DNA from: Bacillus ectoiniformans
Lineage (GTDB): Bacteria > Bacillota > Bacilli > Bacillales > Domibacillaceae
Direction of reading: 5' to 3'
NCBI RefSeq assembly: GCF_016908875.1
Contig: NZ_JAFBES010000003.1
Span: 62,001 to 126,000 of the forward strand
Length of the DNA stretch: 64,000 bases
Shown here: positions 1 through 9,069 of the stretch, piece by piece
Layout: the number at the start of each line of letters is the position of its first letter
How positions within the stretch are numbered: the first letter of the stretch is position 1
Notes under the pieces: generated by a model
Seen by the model: only the letters and a program-made list of their open reading frames with translations
The model's database searches: none
What the model was told of the DNA's origin: nothing
Program-made: the position numbers and the translations under genes

Positions 1-13
1 GAATTTCAATAGT

Positions 14-74
14 GCCTGGCACCTCTTTATTAATCGATGAAGATCGAAAAGGAAGAGGTGAGAGGCATTTTTTT
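14..74 (+). terminator. Rho-independent terminator of an upstream gene
   Basis: The arm GCCTGGCACCTCTT (14-27) pairs with AAGAGGTGAGAGGC (53-66) apart from one 2-nt internal mismatch, and a run of seven T follows at 68-74. It points rightward, so it ends a gene that lies before the window. The rest of 75-416 holds no supportable ORF, only the mqo promoter region. Confidence 0.6.
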
Positions 75-263
75 ATTATTTTTTCATACTTAAATTAATA
101 AGAGGACTTGAAGAATAGAAGGTTTTAAACCGGGTGCTAAACCTATTAAAGTTTTACTTTTTTGAGATAAAGTAAGAGTATTAATTCAAGGTGCAAATAG
201 CGTTTTAACAACTATTCTCATTTTTTTTTAGCTTTAAATAGTTTATAATTATCAGATAAATGG

Positions 264-299
264 TAGTTGTTTACTCAATCATCTATTATAATAGATGAT
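264..299 (+). promoter_or_regulatory. Putative mqo promoter with a palindrome over the -10 box
   Basis: A perfect 22-bp palindrome spans 278-299; each half is ATCATCTATTA or its complement. The sequence TATAAT (287-292) sits in its centre, with a poor -35 candidate TAGTTG (264-269) 17 bp upstream. A repressor-type dyad on a -10 box suggests regulated transcription of mqo, about 120 bp downstream. The regulator is not identifiable from the window. Confidence 0.4.
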
Positions 300-416
300 G
301 TGTGGTTACAATTAAGACAGATAAGATATGTTCCTAGATGGCGACTTGCTTTGATCGACACTTGAGCAGGCACGCCGGTTCTTTTATTACAAATATAGGC
401 GATAAGGAAGGATATA

Positions 417-1925
417 ATGAGCGACGTACAGAAAAAAACAGACGTTATCTTAATTGGTGCAGGAGTCATGAGTGCGACGATGGGATCATTACTGAAAGAG
501 TTAGCACCGGAATGGGAAATTAAGGTGTTTGAGAAACTTTCAGATGCAGGAGAGGAAAGCTCTAACGAATGGAATAATGCTGGTACGGGTCATGCTGCAC
601 TGTGCGAGCTTAACTATACATCCGAAAAGTCTGACGGGTCTATAGATATTAGCAAAGCAATAAAGGTCAATGAACAGTTTCAGATTTCAAGACAGTTTTG
701 GTCTTTTCTTGTCCAAAGCAATCTGATACGTAATCCGCAGGACTTTATCATGCCAATTCCTCATATGAGTTTAGTTCAAGGGGAAGAAAATGTAGCTTAT
801 TTGAAAAAGCGTTTGGAAGCGCTATTAACGAATCCGCTGTTTCAAGGGATGGAGTTTTCGGACGATCCTGACAAACTGAAAGAATGGATTCCGTTGATCA
901 TGGAAGGACGAACTTCAGACGAACCGATCGCAGCGACGAAAATCGATTCTGGGACAGATGTAAATTTTGGTGCGTTAACACGCATGCTGTTTGATCACTT
1001 AAAGACTCAAAATGTCGAGATCAATTATCAGCATAGTGTGAAGGATTTAAAACGTACGAGTGACGGCTCTTGGGAAGTGAAAGTGCATAACATGGAAAGC
1101 GGCCGGATTGAGCATCACACAGCTAAATTCGTCTTTATCGGCGGCGGGGGCGGAAGTCTGCATTTACTTCAAAAAACGGGTATTCCTGAGTCCAAGCGTA
1201 TTGGAGGATTCCCGGTAAGCGGATTGTTTTTAGTATGTAATAATCCAGAAGTAATTGAACAGCACCACGCAAAAGTATACGGTAAAGCTAAGGTGGGAGC
1301 TCCTCCAATGTCTGTACCGCATCTTGATACAAGATATATCGATAATAAGAAAGCGTTGCTGTTTGGACCATTTGCAGGGTTCTCTCCAAAGTTCCTTAAA
1401 ACCGGTTCCAATATGGATTTAATCAGCTCAGTGAAGCCAAACAATGTATTAACCATGCTTGCAGCAGGCGCGAAAGAAATGCCGTTAACTAAGTATTTGA
1501 TTCAGCAAGTGCTGTTATCGAATGAAAAGCGTGTAGAAGAATTGCGCGAATTTATTCCAACGGCGAAAAGCGAGGACTGGGATGTCGTGGTGGCAGGTCA
1601 GCGTGTACAGGTCATCAAAGATACAGAGGCTGGCGGAAAAGGAACACTGCAATTCGGTACGGAAGTGGTCAGTGCTTCTGACGGTTCAGTTGCTGCTTTG
1701 CTTGGGGCTTCTCCAGGTGCTTCTACTGCCGTTCACGTCATGCTTGAGGTATTAGAAAAATGTTTCCCGCAGCATATGAAAGAGTGGGAACCTAAAATAA
1801 AAGAAATGATTCCTTCGTATGGTTTGTCGTTAACGGAAAACCCAGAACTTTTCCATGAACTTCATGCTTCAACGGCACGTACACTGGGGCTAAGCGAACG
1901 TGAAAAAGAATCAGTCTATAGTTAA
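417..1925 (+). CDS. mqo: Malate:quinone oxidoreductase
   Basis: FAD-dependent, membrane-associated enzyme that oxidises malate to oxaloacetate and passes electrons to the quinone pool, in parallel with NAD-dependent malate dehydrogenase. The 502-aa length fits the family. The N-terminus carries the dinucleotide fold GAGVMS (residues 14-19) and the family block [18 protein letters not shown] near residue 50; a Gly-rich stretch GGGGGS occurs near residue 240. The ATG is preceded by AAGGAAGGA (404-412). It is monocistronic: a hairpin terminator follows and a palindrome-covered promoter precedes it. Confidence 0.95.
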   Translation: MSDVQKKTDVILIGAGVMSATMGSLLKELAPEWEIKVFEKLSDAGEESSNEWNNAGTGHAALCELNYTSEKSDGSIDISKAIKVNEQFQISRQFWSFLVQSNLIRNPQDFIMPIPHMSLVQGEENVAYLKKRLEALLTNPLFQGMEFSDDPDKLKEWIPLIMEGRTSDEPIAATKIDSGTDVNFGALTRMLFDHLKTQNVEINYQHSVKDLKRTSDGSWEVKVHNMESGRIEHHTAKFVFIGGGGGSLHLLQKTGIPESKRIGGFPVSGLFLVCNNPEVIEQHHAKVYGKAKVGAPPMSVPHLDTRYIDNKKALLFGPFAGFSPKFLKTGSNMDLISSVKPNNVLTMLAAGAKEMPLTKYLIQQVLLSNEKRVEELREFIPTAKSEDWDVVVAGQRVQVIKDTEAGGKGTLQFGTEVVSASDGSVAALLGASPGASTAVHVMLEVLEKCFPQHMKEWEPKIKEMIPSYGLSLTENPELFHELHASTARTLGLSEREKESVYS

Positions 1926-1989
1926 TCATTTGGTGTAAAAAAATTATAGCTGATTACATAAATAAAGAATATTATTGGTGCTAATTAGA

Positions 1990-2029
1990 GAATCTTTGAT
2001 CCATATCTTTGGGTTAAAGGTTCTTTTTT
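1990..2029 (+). terminator. Terminator of mqo
   Basis: GAATCTTTGATCC (1990-2002) pairs with GGGTTAAAGGTTC (2011-2023) entirely through Watson-Crick and G-U pairs, followed by TTTTTTA. Confidence 0.8.
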
Positions 2030-2191
2030 ATTATTCGCAGGTAGAGAGACTAGAGTGAACTTGATAAGGGTTTGTTTCTATCGTTTGAAAACAGCGGGAA
2101 GCGAACCCTTTCTTCGTTAAAAAGTTTTGAGACATTAAGTCATTTCGGACGAACACTGCTACATACAGTAAGAAAACAGGAGGTGAGACCA

Positions 2192-2677
2192 ATGAAAAAA
2201 GGCTTGTTTATGTTAACTGTGGGGCTCTTTGCTTTACTGTTGTCGGGATGTTTTAGTGATCCTATTCAAGAGGATATTATCAATTATTCAAATGAAGAAA
2301 TGACGACCGCTTTAGAATTGGAAACGGCTGCTACTTCCGCTTACGAAAGCGTCTCTGGAGCCAATTACACAGATGATGAAACGATGTATTTAGCAATGGT
2401 TAACGAAGTAATCCCTAATTACAATGAGTTAGTGAAAGAATTAGACCGTGTTGAAATTGAAACGGATGAGCTGAGGGAAGTTCATGAATCATTTATTGAA
2501 GGAGCAGACATTCAGTATAATGCTTTTGTCAAAATAGTAAACGGACTAGAAGCCCAGGACCCTGCCCTAATTGAAGAAGCCAACGGAATGCTAGAAAAAG
2601 CCAGAAAACACTTGCGCGACTACCGAAATGGTCTAGACAAATTAGCCAAAGAACATGATGTAGAGTGGGAAGAATAA
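2192..2677 (+). CDS. Small predicted lipoprotein of unknown function
   Basis: 161 aa. The N-terminus is a lipoprotein signal: MKKGLF, a hydrophobic stretch and the lipobox LLLSGC, so Cys about 20 would be lipidated and the protein anchored outside the membrane. The remainder is acidic and predicted all-helical, with Glu/Leu-rich heptad-like spacing (ELVKELDRVEIETDEL), compatible with a helical bundle. The ATG at 2192 is chosen because AGGAGGTGAG lies just upstream and the signal peptide begins there; the longer in-frame ORF from 2072 has no such support. I do not recognise a named family. It is followed directly by a palindromic repeat that could end transcription. Confidence 0.75.
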   Translation: MKKGLFMLTVGLFALLLSGCFSDPIQEDIINYSNEEMTTALELETAATSAYESVSGANYTDDETMYLAMVNEVIPNYNELVKELDRVEIETDELREVHESFIEGADIQYNAFVKIVNGLEAQDPALIEEANGMLEKARKHLRDYRNGLDKLAKEHDVEWEE

Positions 2678-2681
2678 GCTT

Positions 2682-2725
2682 GGGGTCAGACCCCCAGCGC
2701 GTTAAAGCGCCGGGGGTCTGACCCC
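2682..2725. repeat. GGGGTCAG palindromic repeat, copy 1
   Basis: 44 bp with arms GGGGTCAGACCCCC and GGGGGTCTGACCCC and an inner GCGC stem around TTAAA. It lies 4 bp after the lipoprotein stop and is followed by ATTTT, so it may also end transcription. One of seven related copies in the window. Confidence 0.9.
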
Positions 2726-2802
2726 ATTTTACAAATCAGCAAAAAATTAATAGAATATTAGTAAAATTATAATCAGATGAATAAATAAATGCTGAGGTGA
2801 AT

Positions 2803-4404
2803 ATGAACGCTAAAAAACTTCCAATGTCTTTAGAAAAAAAGATAATAGGTTCGAACATTGTAAATACGGTAGTTATTATTTTTATTTTCCTAGCTATTTC
2901 TTTAGTGGTGGAATACAAACAAATTGAAAAGCAAAAAGGCAGTCAAGCTCTCCAATTGGCAAAAGCCGTATCCTCCATGCCTTCTGTTGTTTCATCTTTT
3001 GATAAAGAAGACCCTTCCCAAATCCTGCAGCCGCTGATTAATCAAATAAGAAAAGAAACGGGCGCAGAATTCATTGTAATAGGTGATAAAGAAGGAGTTC
3101 GTTATGCACATCCTGATCAAGAAAAGGTCGGTCTGCCGATGGTTGGCGGAGATAACGCCCAAGCACTGAAAGGACAATTTTATATTTCAAAAGCAGAGGG
3201 TTCTCTCGGCAAGTCGGTTAGGGGAAAAGGACCTATTACAAATGCGGATGGACAAGTCATTGGCGTTGTATCAGTTGGTTATTCTATGTCAGGGTTAACA
3301 AATGACGCGATTCAACGGGCAAAGGAAATGGGATTTATTTCTTTCTTTGTTTTAATCATTGGAGTAGCCGCAAGCTATTTACTTGCTAGAAACATACGCA
3401 GTTCTACTTTAGGGTTAGAACCCCATGAAGTGACCTCGCTGTACTTAGAAAGAAATGCTATCCTTTACTCCATTAAGGAAGGGATTATATCGGTTGATAA
3501 AGATGGGTACATTACAATGATTAATCAATCAGCTAAAAATCTGCTAGATGTAAAAGACGATATTATTCATGAAAAAATTGAAACTATTTTACCCAACACA
3601 GGGGTCTATAACGTGCTGAAAACTGGAAAAGCAGATCGCGACCATGAAATGACTTTAAGAAACAAAAGCATTATCATTAATCGAACGCCTATTATAGAAA
3701 AGGATCAAGTGATTGGTGCCGTCTCCACATTTAGAGACAAAACAGAAGTGAATAAAATGGTGGAAACTTTATCTGAGGTGAGAAAATACTCTGAAGATTT
3801 ACGGGCGCAGACTCACGAATTTTCTAATAAGCTGTATGTGCTATCAGGTCTGCTGCAATTAGGGAAATATGAGGAAGCCGTTCAGATGATTCAAGCGGAA
3901 TCCTCTGCTCTTGAAGTACAAAATCAGATTATATTTGAACAAATTCAAGAACCAAAAATCCAGGCTTTATTGTTAGGTAAACTGGGAAAAGCTTCGGAGA
4001 AAAAAATTCATTTTAAGATTGATGAGAATTGCAGCCTTGATGGACTTCCACAGCATTTTTCCTATTCTAATATTATTTCTATTATAGGAAATTTAGTAGA
4101 TAATGCCTTTGAAGCCGCAGAAGGAAAAAAAGACGGTGAGGTCACTTTCTTTGCTATAGATGTAGGAGACGATTTGGTCATAGAAGTTTATGATAACGGG
4201 CACGGTATTCCGGAACATGAAGCTGAAAAAATATTTGATACGGGCTATTCGACAAAGACGGATGAAAATCGAGGGTTTGGGCTCTCCATTGTTAAGCAAG
4301 CTGTTGAAAGTTTAAATGGAACAATTGAGGTACAATCAAACTTAAGCGACGGAACCGTGGTATCCATTTACCTGCCAAAAAAACAACAAGCTTTTATAGA
4401 TTAA
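2803..4404 (+). CDS. CitA/DcuS-family sensor histidine kinase
   Basis: 533 aa. TM1 is at about residues 18-38, followed by an extracellular sCache/PAS-like ligand domain (about 40-175; includes IRKETGAEFIVIGD and RYAHPDQEKVG as in citrate and C4-dicarboxylate sensors), TM2 at about 178-198, a cytoplasmic PAS domain (about 210-325) and the kinase core. The phospho-His is in QTHEFSNKLYVLSGLLQLG, typical of this family; the ATPase part has NLVDNAFEA, DNGHGIP and GFGLSIV. The ATG at 2803 has GAGG 5 nt upstream; an in-frame GTG at 2797 overlaps that SD. It is followed 22 bp later by its response regulator and then by tctCBA, so a tricarboxylate-type ligand is a reasonable inference. Confidence 0.9.
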   Translation: MNAKKLPMSLEKKIIGSNIVNTVVIIFIFLAISLVVEYKQIEKQKGSQALQLAKAVSSMPSVVSSFDKEDPSQILQPLINQIRKETGAEFIVIGDKEGVRYAHPDQEKVGLPMVGGDNAQALKGQFYISKAEGSLGKSVRGKGPITNADGQVIGVVSVGYSMSGLTNDAIQRAKEMGFISFFVLIIGVAASYLLARNIRSSTLGLEPHEVTSLYLERNAILYSIKEGIISVDKDGYITMINQSAKNLLDVKDDIIHEKIETILPNTGVYNVLKTGKADRDHEMTLRNKSIIINRTPIIEKDQVIGAVSTFRDKTEVNKMVETLSEVRKYSEDLRAQTHEFSNKLYVLSGLLQLGKYEEAVQMIQAESSALEVQNQIIFEQIQEPKIQALLLGKLGKASEKKIHFKIDENCSLDGLPQHFSYSNIISIIGNLVDNAFEAAEGKKDGEVTFFAIDVGDDLVIEVYDNGHGIPEHEAEKIFDTGYSTKTDENRGFGLSIVKQAVESLNGTIEVQSNLSDGTVVSIYLPKKQQAFID

Positions 4405-4426
4405 GCATTTAGAGAGGGTGATTCAA

Positions 4427-5098
4427 GTGATAAAAGTTGCCATCGCTGAAGATGATTTCCGAGTTGCTTCTATTCATAAGCAATTTTTAGAGAAAATGAC
4501 TGGAATTGAAGTCGTAGGACAAGCCTTAAATGCATCGGAAGCACTTGCCTTAGCAGAACAAGAAGAGATAGATGTTTTATTGTTAGATAACTATCTGCCG
4601 GACCAAAGTGGAGTGTCTTTACTTCCAGAATTAAGACAGAAATATCCAGGTCTCGATATTATTTTAATCACGGCCTCAACAGAAAGAACAGTAGTAGAAG
4701 CCTCTATTCGAAATGGAGTGCTTGATTATATTGTCAAGCCTGTCACTTTTAATAGGTTTCAAGCGGCCTTGAATAAAGTGATGACGCGAAGAGAATGGTT
4801 TGAATCCAACGAGGAGTTTAATCAGTCAGTGATTGATCAAGTATTTACTGGAAGTCATACAAACACACAATCTGTATCTCTTCCAAAAGGGATTGATCCA
4901 TTAACATTGAAAAAAGTACAGGAAACGATGGAATCCTTCAAGCATGGAATTAATGCAGAAGAGGTAAGCGAGTATTTAGGCGCTTCACGAACAACGGCCA
5001 GCAGATATTTAGAGTATTTAATATCCGCAGGAAAGGCCAAAGCTGAACTGGAATACGGAATAGTTGGAAGGCCCGAACGTAAATATTATTTAATATAA
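4427..5098 (+). CDS. CitB/DcuR-family response regulator
   Basis: 223 aa. The receiver domain (about 1-120) has acidic residues AEDD, phospho-Asp in LLLDNYLPD, ITAS and the KPVTF lysine. The C-terminal part holds a helix-turn-helix (VSEYLGASRTTASRYLEYL) of the CitB/DcuR type. GTG at 4427 is preferred because GAGAGGG (4412-4418) is 8 nt upstream; an in-frame GTG at 4418 lies inside that SD. Cognate to the kinase just upstream and probably the activator of the tctCBA operon. Confidence 0.9.
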   Translation: MIKVAIAEDDFRVASIHKQFLEKMTGIEVVGQALNASEALALAEQEEIDVLLLDNYLPDQSGVSLLPELRQKYPGLDIILITASTERTVVEASIRNGVLDYIVKPVTFNRFQAALNKVMTRREWFESNEEFNQSVIDQVFTGSHTNTQSVSLPKGIDPLTLKKVQETMESFKHGINAEEVSEYLGASRTTASRYLEYLISAGKAKAELEYGIVGRPERKYYLI

Positions 5099-5103
5099 AA
5101 TGT

Positions 5104-5134
5104 GCATCTTCTTTTATTAGAAGGTGCTTTTTTT
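5104..5134 (+). terminator. Terminator of the two-component operon
   Basis: GCATCTTCT (5104-5112) pairs with AGAAGGTGC, followed by seven T. It separates the two-component genes from the transporter operon, which therefore needs its own promoter. Confidence 0.8.
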
Positions 5135-5139
5135 GTTGT

Positions 5140-5161
5140 GAACAAAATGAACAAAATAAAC
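5140..5161 (+). promoter_or_regulatory. Direct repeat, candidate response-regulator site
   Basis: AACAAAATG at 5141 is repeated as AACAAAATA at 5150 and begins again as AAC at 5159, a 9-bp period, just after the terminator and about 100 bp before tctC. Position and repeat structure suit an activator site; assignment to the adjacent regulator is inference. Confidence 0.35.
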
Positions 5162-5186
5162 AGAAAGGTTTTTATGAAACAAAAAG

Positions 5187-5200
5187 TGTAAACGATTACA
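5187..5200 (+). promoter_or_regulatory. CcpA catabolite-responsive element (cre)
   Basis: TGTAAACGATTACA matches the Bacillus cre consensus WGWAANCGNTWWCA at every position. It lies 57 bp before the tctC start, so glucose repression of tricarboxylate uptake is expected. Confidence 0.75.
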
Positions 5201-5257
5201 TTTTAATTATTCTGAATTATTATGAGTGTAAGAATATTGAACAGAGGGGGAAACAGA

Positions 5258-6262
5258 ATGAAAAAATTAATGTCCATAGCTGCTGGTTTCATGTTGCTTT
5301 TAACTGTTGGGTGTTCAAACGAATCATCCGCTGGGGTTAAAAACAAAAGTGGAGAGTGGAAACCAGAACAGCCTATAGAAATTACGGCTCCTGCAGGACC
5401 CGGAGGCGGCTGGGATACAACTGCCAGGATGGTTTCGCAAGTGTTTGAACAAGAGAAGATAATTGATCAGCGGCTGCCAGTTGTAAATAAAGCTGGCGGA
5501 GGAGGAGCGATTGGGTGGTCTTATATTGCTGGCAAGGAAGCAAGTCCGTATCATTTGTTTGTTGCTTCGCCGCCATTAGTGTTAGTTCCTTTAAATGGTC
5601 AATCTAAGTATGGCTATGAAGACTTTACGCCACTTGCAAATGTGATTGCAGATTATGGTGCATTCGTCGTTAAAGCTGATGCCAAATGGAACAACTTAAA
5701 TGAATTATTCGCTGATATGAAAAAGGATCCTGCCAGCGTCAGTGTAATCGGTACTTCCTCTCCAGGAAGCATGGATCACATGCAATTTGTAAAGATAGCT
5801 AAAGCAGCAGGTGTGGACGTGAAAAAGATGAAATATGTGTCCGATCCGGACGGTGGCGGTTTAACTGCCGTACTTAATGGAAGTGTGGATGTCTATACGA
5901 CAGGAGTAGCTGAAACAATTGAACAAGTGAAGGCGGGGAAAATAAAAGTGTTAGGGATTACGTCTGAAGAGAGATTAGAAGGGGAGGTTTTATCTGATTT
6001 CCCAACAGCTAAGGAGCAGGGAATTGATGAAACATTTGTAAACTGGAGAGGATTTTTTGGGCCTCCGAATATGGATCCCGCAGCTATTAAATATTATGAA
6101 CAAAAATTTAAAGAGTTAAATGATTCTCCGGCATGGGATGAAATTCGTAAAAAGTACGGCTGGGGTGAGCAATACATGAATAGTGAAGAGTACAGTAAGT
6201 TCTTAAAGACAGAAGCAGAATCGATGGAGAAACTTCTAAAAGAATTAGGGTTAAATCGATAG
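5258..6262 (+). CDS. tctC: Tripartite tricarboxylate transporter substrate-binding lipoprotein (TctC)
   Basis: 334 aa, secreted and lipid-anchored. The signal ends at the lipobox LLLTVGC. The Bug/TctC fold is shown by PIEITAPAGPGGGWDTTARMV, the NKAGGGGAIGW loop and VNWRGFFGPP, which form the carboxylate-binding pocket in the family. GAGGGGG (5244-5250) precedes ATG 5258; the longer ORF from 5222 would bury the signal peptide. It is first gene of tctC-tctB-tctA, delivering citrate-like substrates to the TctAB membrane pair. Controlled by cre and probably by the upstream two-component system. Confidence 0.93.
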   Translation: MKKLMSIAAGFMLLLTVGCSNESSAGVKNKSGEWKPEQPIEITAPAGPGGGWDTTARMVSQVFEQEKIIDQRLPVVNKAGGGGAIGWSYIAGKEASPYHLFVASPPLVLVPLNGQSKYGYEDFTPLANVIADYGAFVVKADAKWNNLNELFADMKKDPASVSVIGTSSPGSMDHMQFVKIAKAAGVDVKKMKYVSDPDGGGLTAVLNGSVDVYTTGVAETIEQVKAGKIKVLGITSEERLEGEVLSDFPTAKEQGIDETFVNWRGFFGPPNMDPAAIKYYEQKFKELNDSPAWDEIRKKYGWGEQYMNSEEYSKFLKTEAESMEKLLKELGLNR

Positions 6263-6344
6263 TTTTTAAATAAAAAAAGTTGACCGAAAGATAGAGCGGA
6301 GTCATTCCCTTCTATCTTTCATTCTATTATGTGAGGTGAGGAAA

Positions 6345-6803
6345 TTGCTTACAAGAATTAATCAAAAAATTGCCGTCATTTTAGCGATTGTAGCAGGGGG
6401 TTATTTATTATTAAGCTATAACATTCCTAAATACCCCAACGCACTTATTGATGCAGATGTCATTCCGAAAATGCTCGGCTTCCTTCTGTTGTTCTTCGCT
6501 ATCCTCTTATTTATTAATAAAAAAGAGGAAACAGAAGCAGAAAAACAAAAAAGAAAAATGACTAAAAGTAATCTGTTTTTATTAGTGGTTGTTCTTATTT
6601 TTATATTAATTTATATTTCCCTGCTTGAAATATTAGGTTTTTTAATTATGACCACTTTGTTTATTTTCTGTTGCTCATTATTCTTGGGATATAGAAAGCA
6701 TATTGCCAACGGAATTGTTTCTATCGTTTTTTCACTGGCTATTTATGTTCTATTTAATTATTTGCTTTCAATCAATCTGCCAGCAGGAATTATTCCATTT
6801 TAA
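6345..6803 (+). CDS. tctB: Tripartite tricarboxylate transporter small membrane subunit (TctB)
   Basis: 152 aa with about four membrane helices and a charged loop rich in Lys/Glu (NKKEETEAEKQKRK) between helices 2 and 3, as usual for TctB. TTG at 6345 is favoured because GAGGTGAGG (6333-6341) lies just upstream; a GTG at 6336 overlaps that SD. Lies between tctC and tctA, 12 bp before tctA. Confidence 0.88.
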   Translation: MLTRINQKIAVILAIVAGGYLLLSYNIPKYPNALIDADVIPKMLGFLLLFFAILLFINKKEETEAEKQKRKMTKSNLFLLVVVLIFILIYISLLEILGFLIMTTLFIFCCSLFLGYRKHIANGIVSIVFSLAIYVLFNYLLSINLPAGIIPF

Positions 6804-6815
6804 GGAGGGAAGAAT

Positions 6816-8309
6816 ATGGATACATTTCAAGGGTTAATGTCAGGATTTCAAGTCGCGTTTAGTTTGGAAGGGATGCTTTTTGTATTTATCGGTGTATTTG
6901 TAGGAACCTTTATTGGAATGATGCCTGGGTTAGGACCGATAAGTGCAATAGCCATTATGATTCCTATCACATATAGCATGGATCCAACGATTGCTTTAGT
7001 GATGATGGCTGGTGTATATTATGGTGCCATTTTTGGCGGGTCTAGCTCTTCTATTCTTTTAAATGCTCCAGGGGTAGCTGGAACCGTAGCAACCGCTTTT
7101 GACGGTTATCCAATGGCCCAGCAAGGGAAAGCAGGAAAGGCGCTGGCGATCGCGGCCATCGCTTCGTTCACAGGCGGAACAGTCAGCGTCATTTTATTAA
7201 TGCTGTTCACTCCCATCCTGTCAGCCATTGCCGTCTCGTTTGGTCCAGCTGAATATTTTGCTTTAATGTTTATGGGGTTAACCGCTATTTCAAGCTTGTC
7301 TGAGGGTTCAGCTATTAAAGCGTTTATATCGGCCATTTTAGGATTTATTGTGGTTACTATTGGTATCGATAGTCAAACAGGCACGAGCAGATTTACATTT
7401 GGAAATCCTAATTTGCTAGAGGGAATCGATTTTTTGGTTATTGCATTAGGGTTGTTTGCTCTTGCAGAGGTTTGCACACTTGTATTGAATCGGAAAGATG
7501 ATAGCATGAGCGGTAATCAAGGCTTGGGTAGCCTGCGAATTTCCAAGCAGGATATGAAGGAAATGAGCGGACCGATGGCTAGGCAATCCTTTTTAGGGTT
7601 CATTATTGGCGTTTTGCCGGGAGCAGGAGCGACCATTGCTTCTTTTATTGCTTATATCACAGAGAAAAAAATTGCGAAAAATCCTGACGAATTTGGCAAG
7701 GGATCCATTAAAGGGTTAGCAGCTCCAGAAACGGCCAATAATGCGGCAACTGGAGGGGCCTTTGTACCGTTGCTTAGTTTGGGCATACCTGGTTCAGGAA
7801 CGACTGCCGTTTTGCTAGGAGCATTTTTAGTATTAGGAGTTCAGCCAGGACCTTTGTTAATTCAAGACCGTCCAGAAGTGTTCTGGGGGATTATTGCCAG
7901 CATGTATGTCGGGAATATCTTTTTGCTAATTTTAAATTTACCTTTAATACCTTACATTGCAAAAGTATTAAAAATTCCTAGACCGTTACTTATTTCTTTG
8001 GTTATTATTTTTAGTTTAATTGGAGTGTATGCAATTAGCTTCAACACATTTGATTTATATCTCCTAGTTTTATTTGGCGTCATTGGATTCCTTATGAGAA
8101 TGTATTCATTCCCAGCCGCTCCGTTTATCCTTGCCTTTATCCTTGGAGGAATGATGGAACAAGCGTTTAGACAAACACTAACCATTTCAAATGGCAGCCT
8201 GTCCATCTTCTTAGACAAGCCAATCGCTTTAACACTGATTGCCATTAGCCTGTTAACTATTTTAGTTCCGTTATTTACAAATCGTCGGAAATATAAAGTG
8301 AATGCTTAG
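6816..8309 (+). CDS. tctA: Tripartite tricarboxylate transporter large permease (TctA)
   Basis: 497 aa, about 12 membrane helices. Diagnostic segments are GMMPGLGPISAIA near residue 35, YGAIFGGSSSSILLNAPG near residue 70, a second glycine-rich motif GVLPGAGATIASF near residue 268, and PLLSLGIPGSGTTAV. These are the two repeated signature regions of TctA. It forms the ion-driven channel with TctB. AAGGAGGG precedes the ATG. The operon ends at a palindromic repeat that works as a bidirectional terminator. Confidence 0.95.
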   Translation: MDTFQGLMSGFQVAFSLEGMLFVFIGVFVGTFIGMMPGLGPISAIAIMIPITYSMDPTIALVMMAGVYYGAIFGGSSSSILLNAPGVAGTVATAFDGYPMAQQGKAGKALAIAAIASFTGGTVSVILLMLFTPILSAIAVSFGPAEYFALMFMGLTAISSLSEGSAIKAFISAILGFIVVTIGIDSQTGTSRFTFGNPNLLEGIDFLVIALGLFALAEVCTLVLNRKDDSMSGNQGLGSLRISKQDMKEMSGPMARQSFLGFIIGVLPGAGATIASFIAYITEKKIAKNPDEFGKGSIKGLAAPETANNAATGGAFVPLLSLGIPGSGTTAVLLGAFLVLGVQPGPLLIQDRPEVFWGIIASMYVGNIFLLILNLPLIPYIAKVLKIPRPLLISLVIIFSLIGVYAISFNTFDLYLLVLFGVIGFLMRMYSFPAAPFILAFILGGMMEQAFRQTLTISNGSLSIFLDKPIALTLIAISLLTILVPLFTNRRKYKVNA

Positions 8310-8310
8310 C

Positions 8311-8366
8311 AAATTTGGGGTCAGACCCTCAGCGCGTTAAAGCGCCGGGGGTCTGACCCCAAATTT
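8311..8366. repeat. GGGGTCAG palindromic repeat, copy 2 (bidirectional terminator)
   Basis: The 44-bp core (8317-8360) is flanked by AAATTT on both sides, extending the stem to 8311-8366. It sits exactly between convergent tctA and the DUF421 gene, whose stop codon overlaps its right edge. Confidence 0.9.
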
Positions 8367-9069
8367 ATTTATATAAAAAAACCTTCAGATTATTTTTACT
8401 GTCAAGGGTGGCAAGCAGTACGTTCTTCACCTCAGTCTGGTACAGATTTTCTAGCTTTGAAACCACCCAGCCTTCATCTTTGTAAGCTTGTTTTAGTTCT
8501 TTAGAGTTGATTTTACCTTCCTTAATAATCGTCCTTGGCAAATCGAAAGGCTCCGGTTTCTTTTGCAAGGACGCGGGTGTAAGCGGTTCGTATTTTGGGT
8601 CTAAAAAAACTGAGATTTTTCCATCTGCTTCCCAAATCGCTAAGGCGACTTTCTTCACATCTTCGACTTTTGCTTCCCTTAATTCTTCCAATAAAACGTC
8701 GATAGATATTCTTGCTTTTTTTAACCCTTTATAAAGAATGTCTCCGTCCTGAACGATGGTTATAGGCGGAGGGGTAAGCAATCTTCTAAACCATGGACAT
8801 TTAAGAATTATAAATATGCCCGCAAGATACAAGGTCACCAATACAATGGTTGTAATAACAGATCCTTTTAACCCGAGCTCTTCGTCTGATAACGGATGGG
8901 CAATAATGTTCCCAATGACTAAAACAATAACGAAATCAAGAAGCCTTAATTGAGAAATGGCACGCTGGCCTATAACTTTAGCAACCACTATTAAAAAGAA
9001 AAAAGCCACAACAGCACGAAGGATCCAATCAATGGCAGTAAGTGTTTCCTGGCCTTGGAAAAAATACAT
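8365..9069 (-). CDS. DUF421 (YetF/YcaP-like) membrane protein
   Basis: 234 aa. Three N-terminal membrane helices (about 15-35, 45-62, 68-92) are followed by a soluble part of two small alpha/beta repeats typical of DUF421. Family marks: GQRAISQLRLLDFVIVLVIGN after TM1 and PITIVQDGDILYKGLKKARIS after TM3. Function is not established; B. subtilis relatives include the YetF group. ATG at 9069 has AAAGGG 10 nt upstream; a GTG at 9078 would lie only 1-2 nt from that SD. It stands alone, ending in the copy-2 palindrome. Confidence 0.88.
   Translation of the reverse strand: MYFFQGQETLTAIDWILRAVVAFFFLIVVAKVIGQRAISQLRLLDFVIVLVIGNIIAHPLSDEELGLKGSVITTIVLVTLYLAGIFIILKCPWFRRLLTPPPITIVQDGDILYKGLKKARISIDVLLEELREAKVEDVKKVALAIWEADGKISVFLDPKYEPLTPASLQKKPEPFDLPRTIIKEGKINSKELKQAYKDEGWVVSKLENLYQTEVKNVLLATLDSKNNLKVFLYK

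Noticed and set aside
1169-1456. 95-aa minus-strand ORF inside mqo
   Set aside because: Antisense shadow of a well-conserved coding region.
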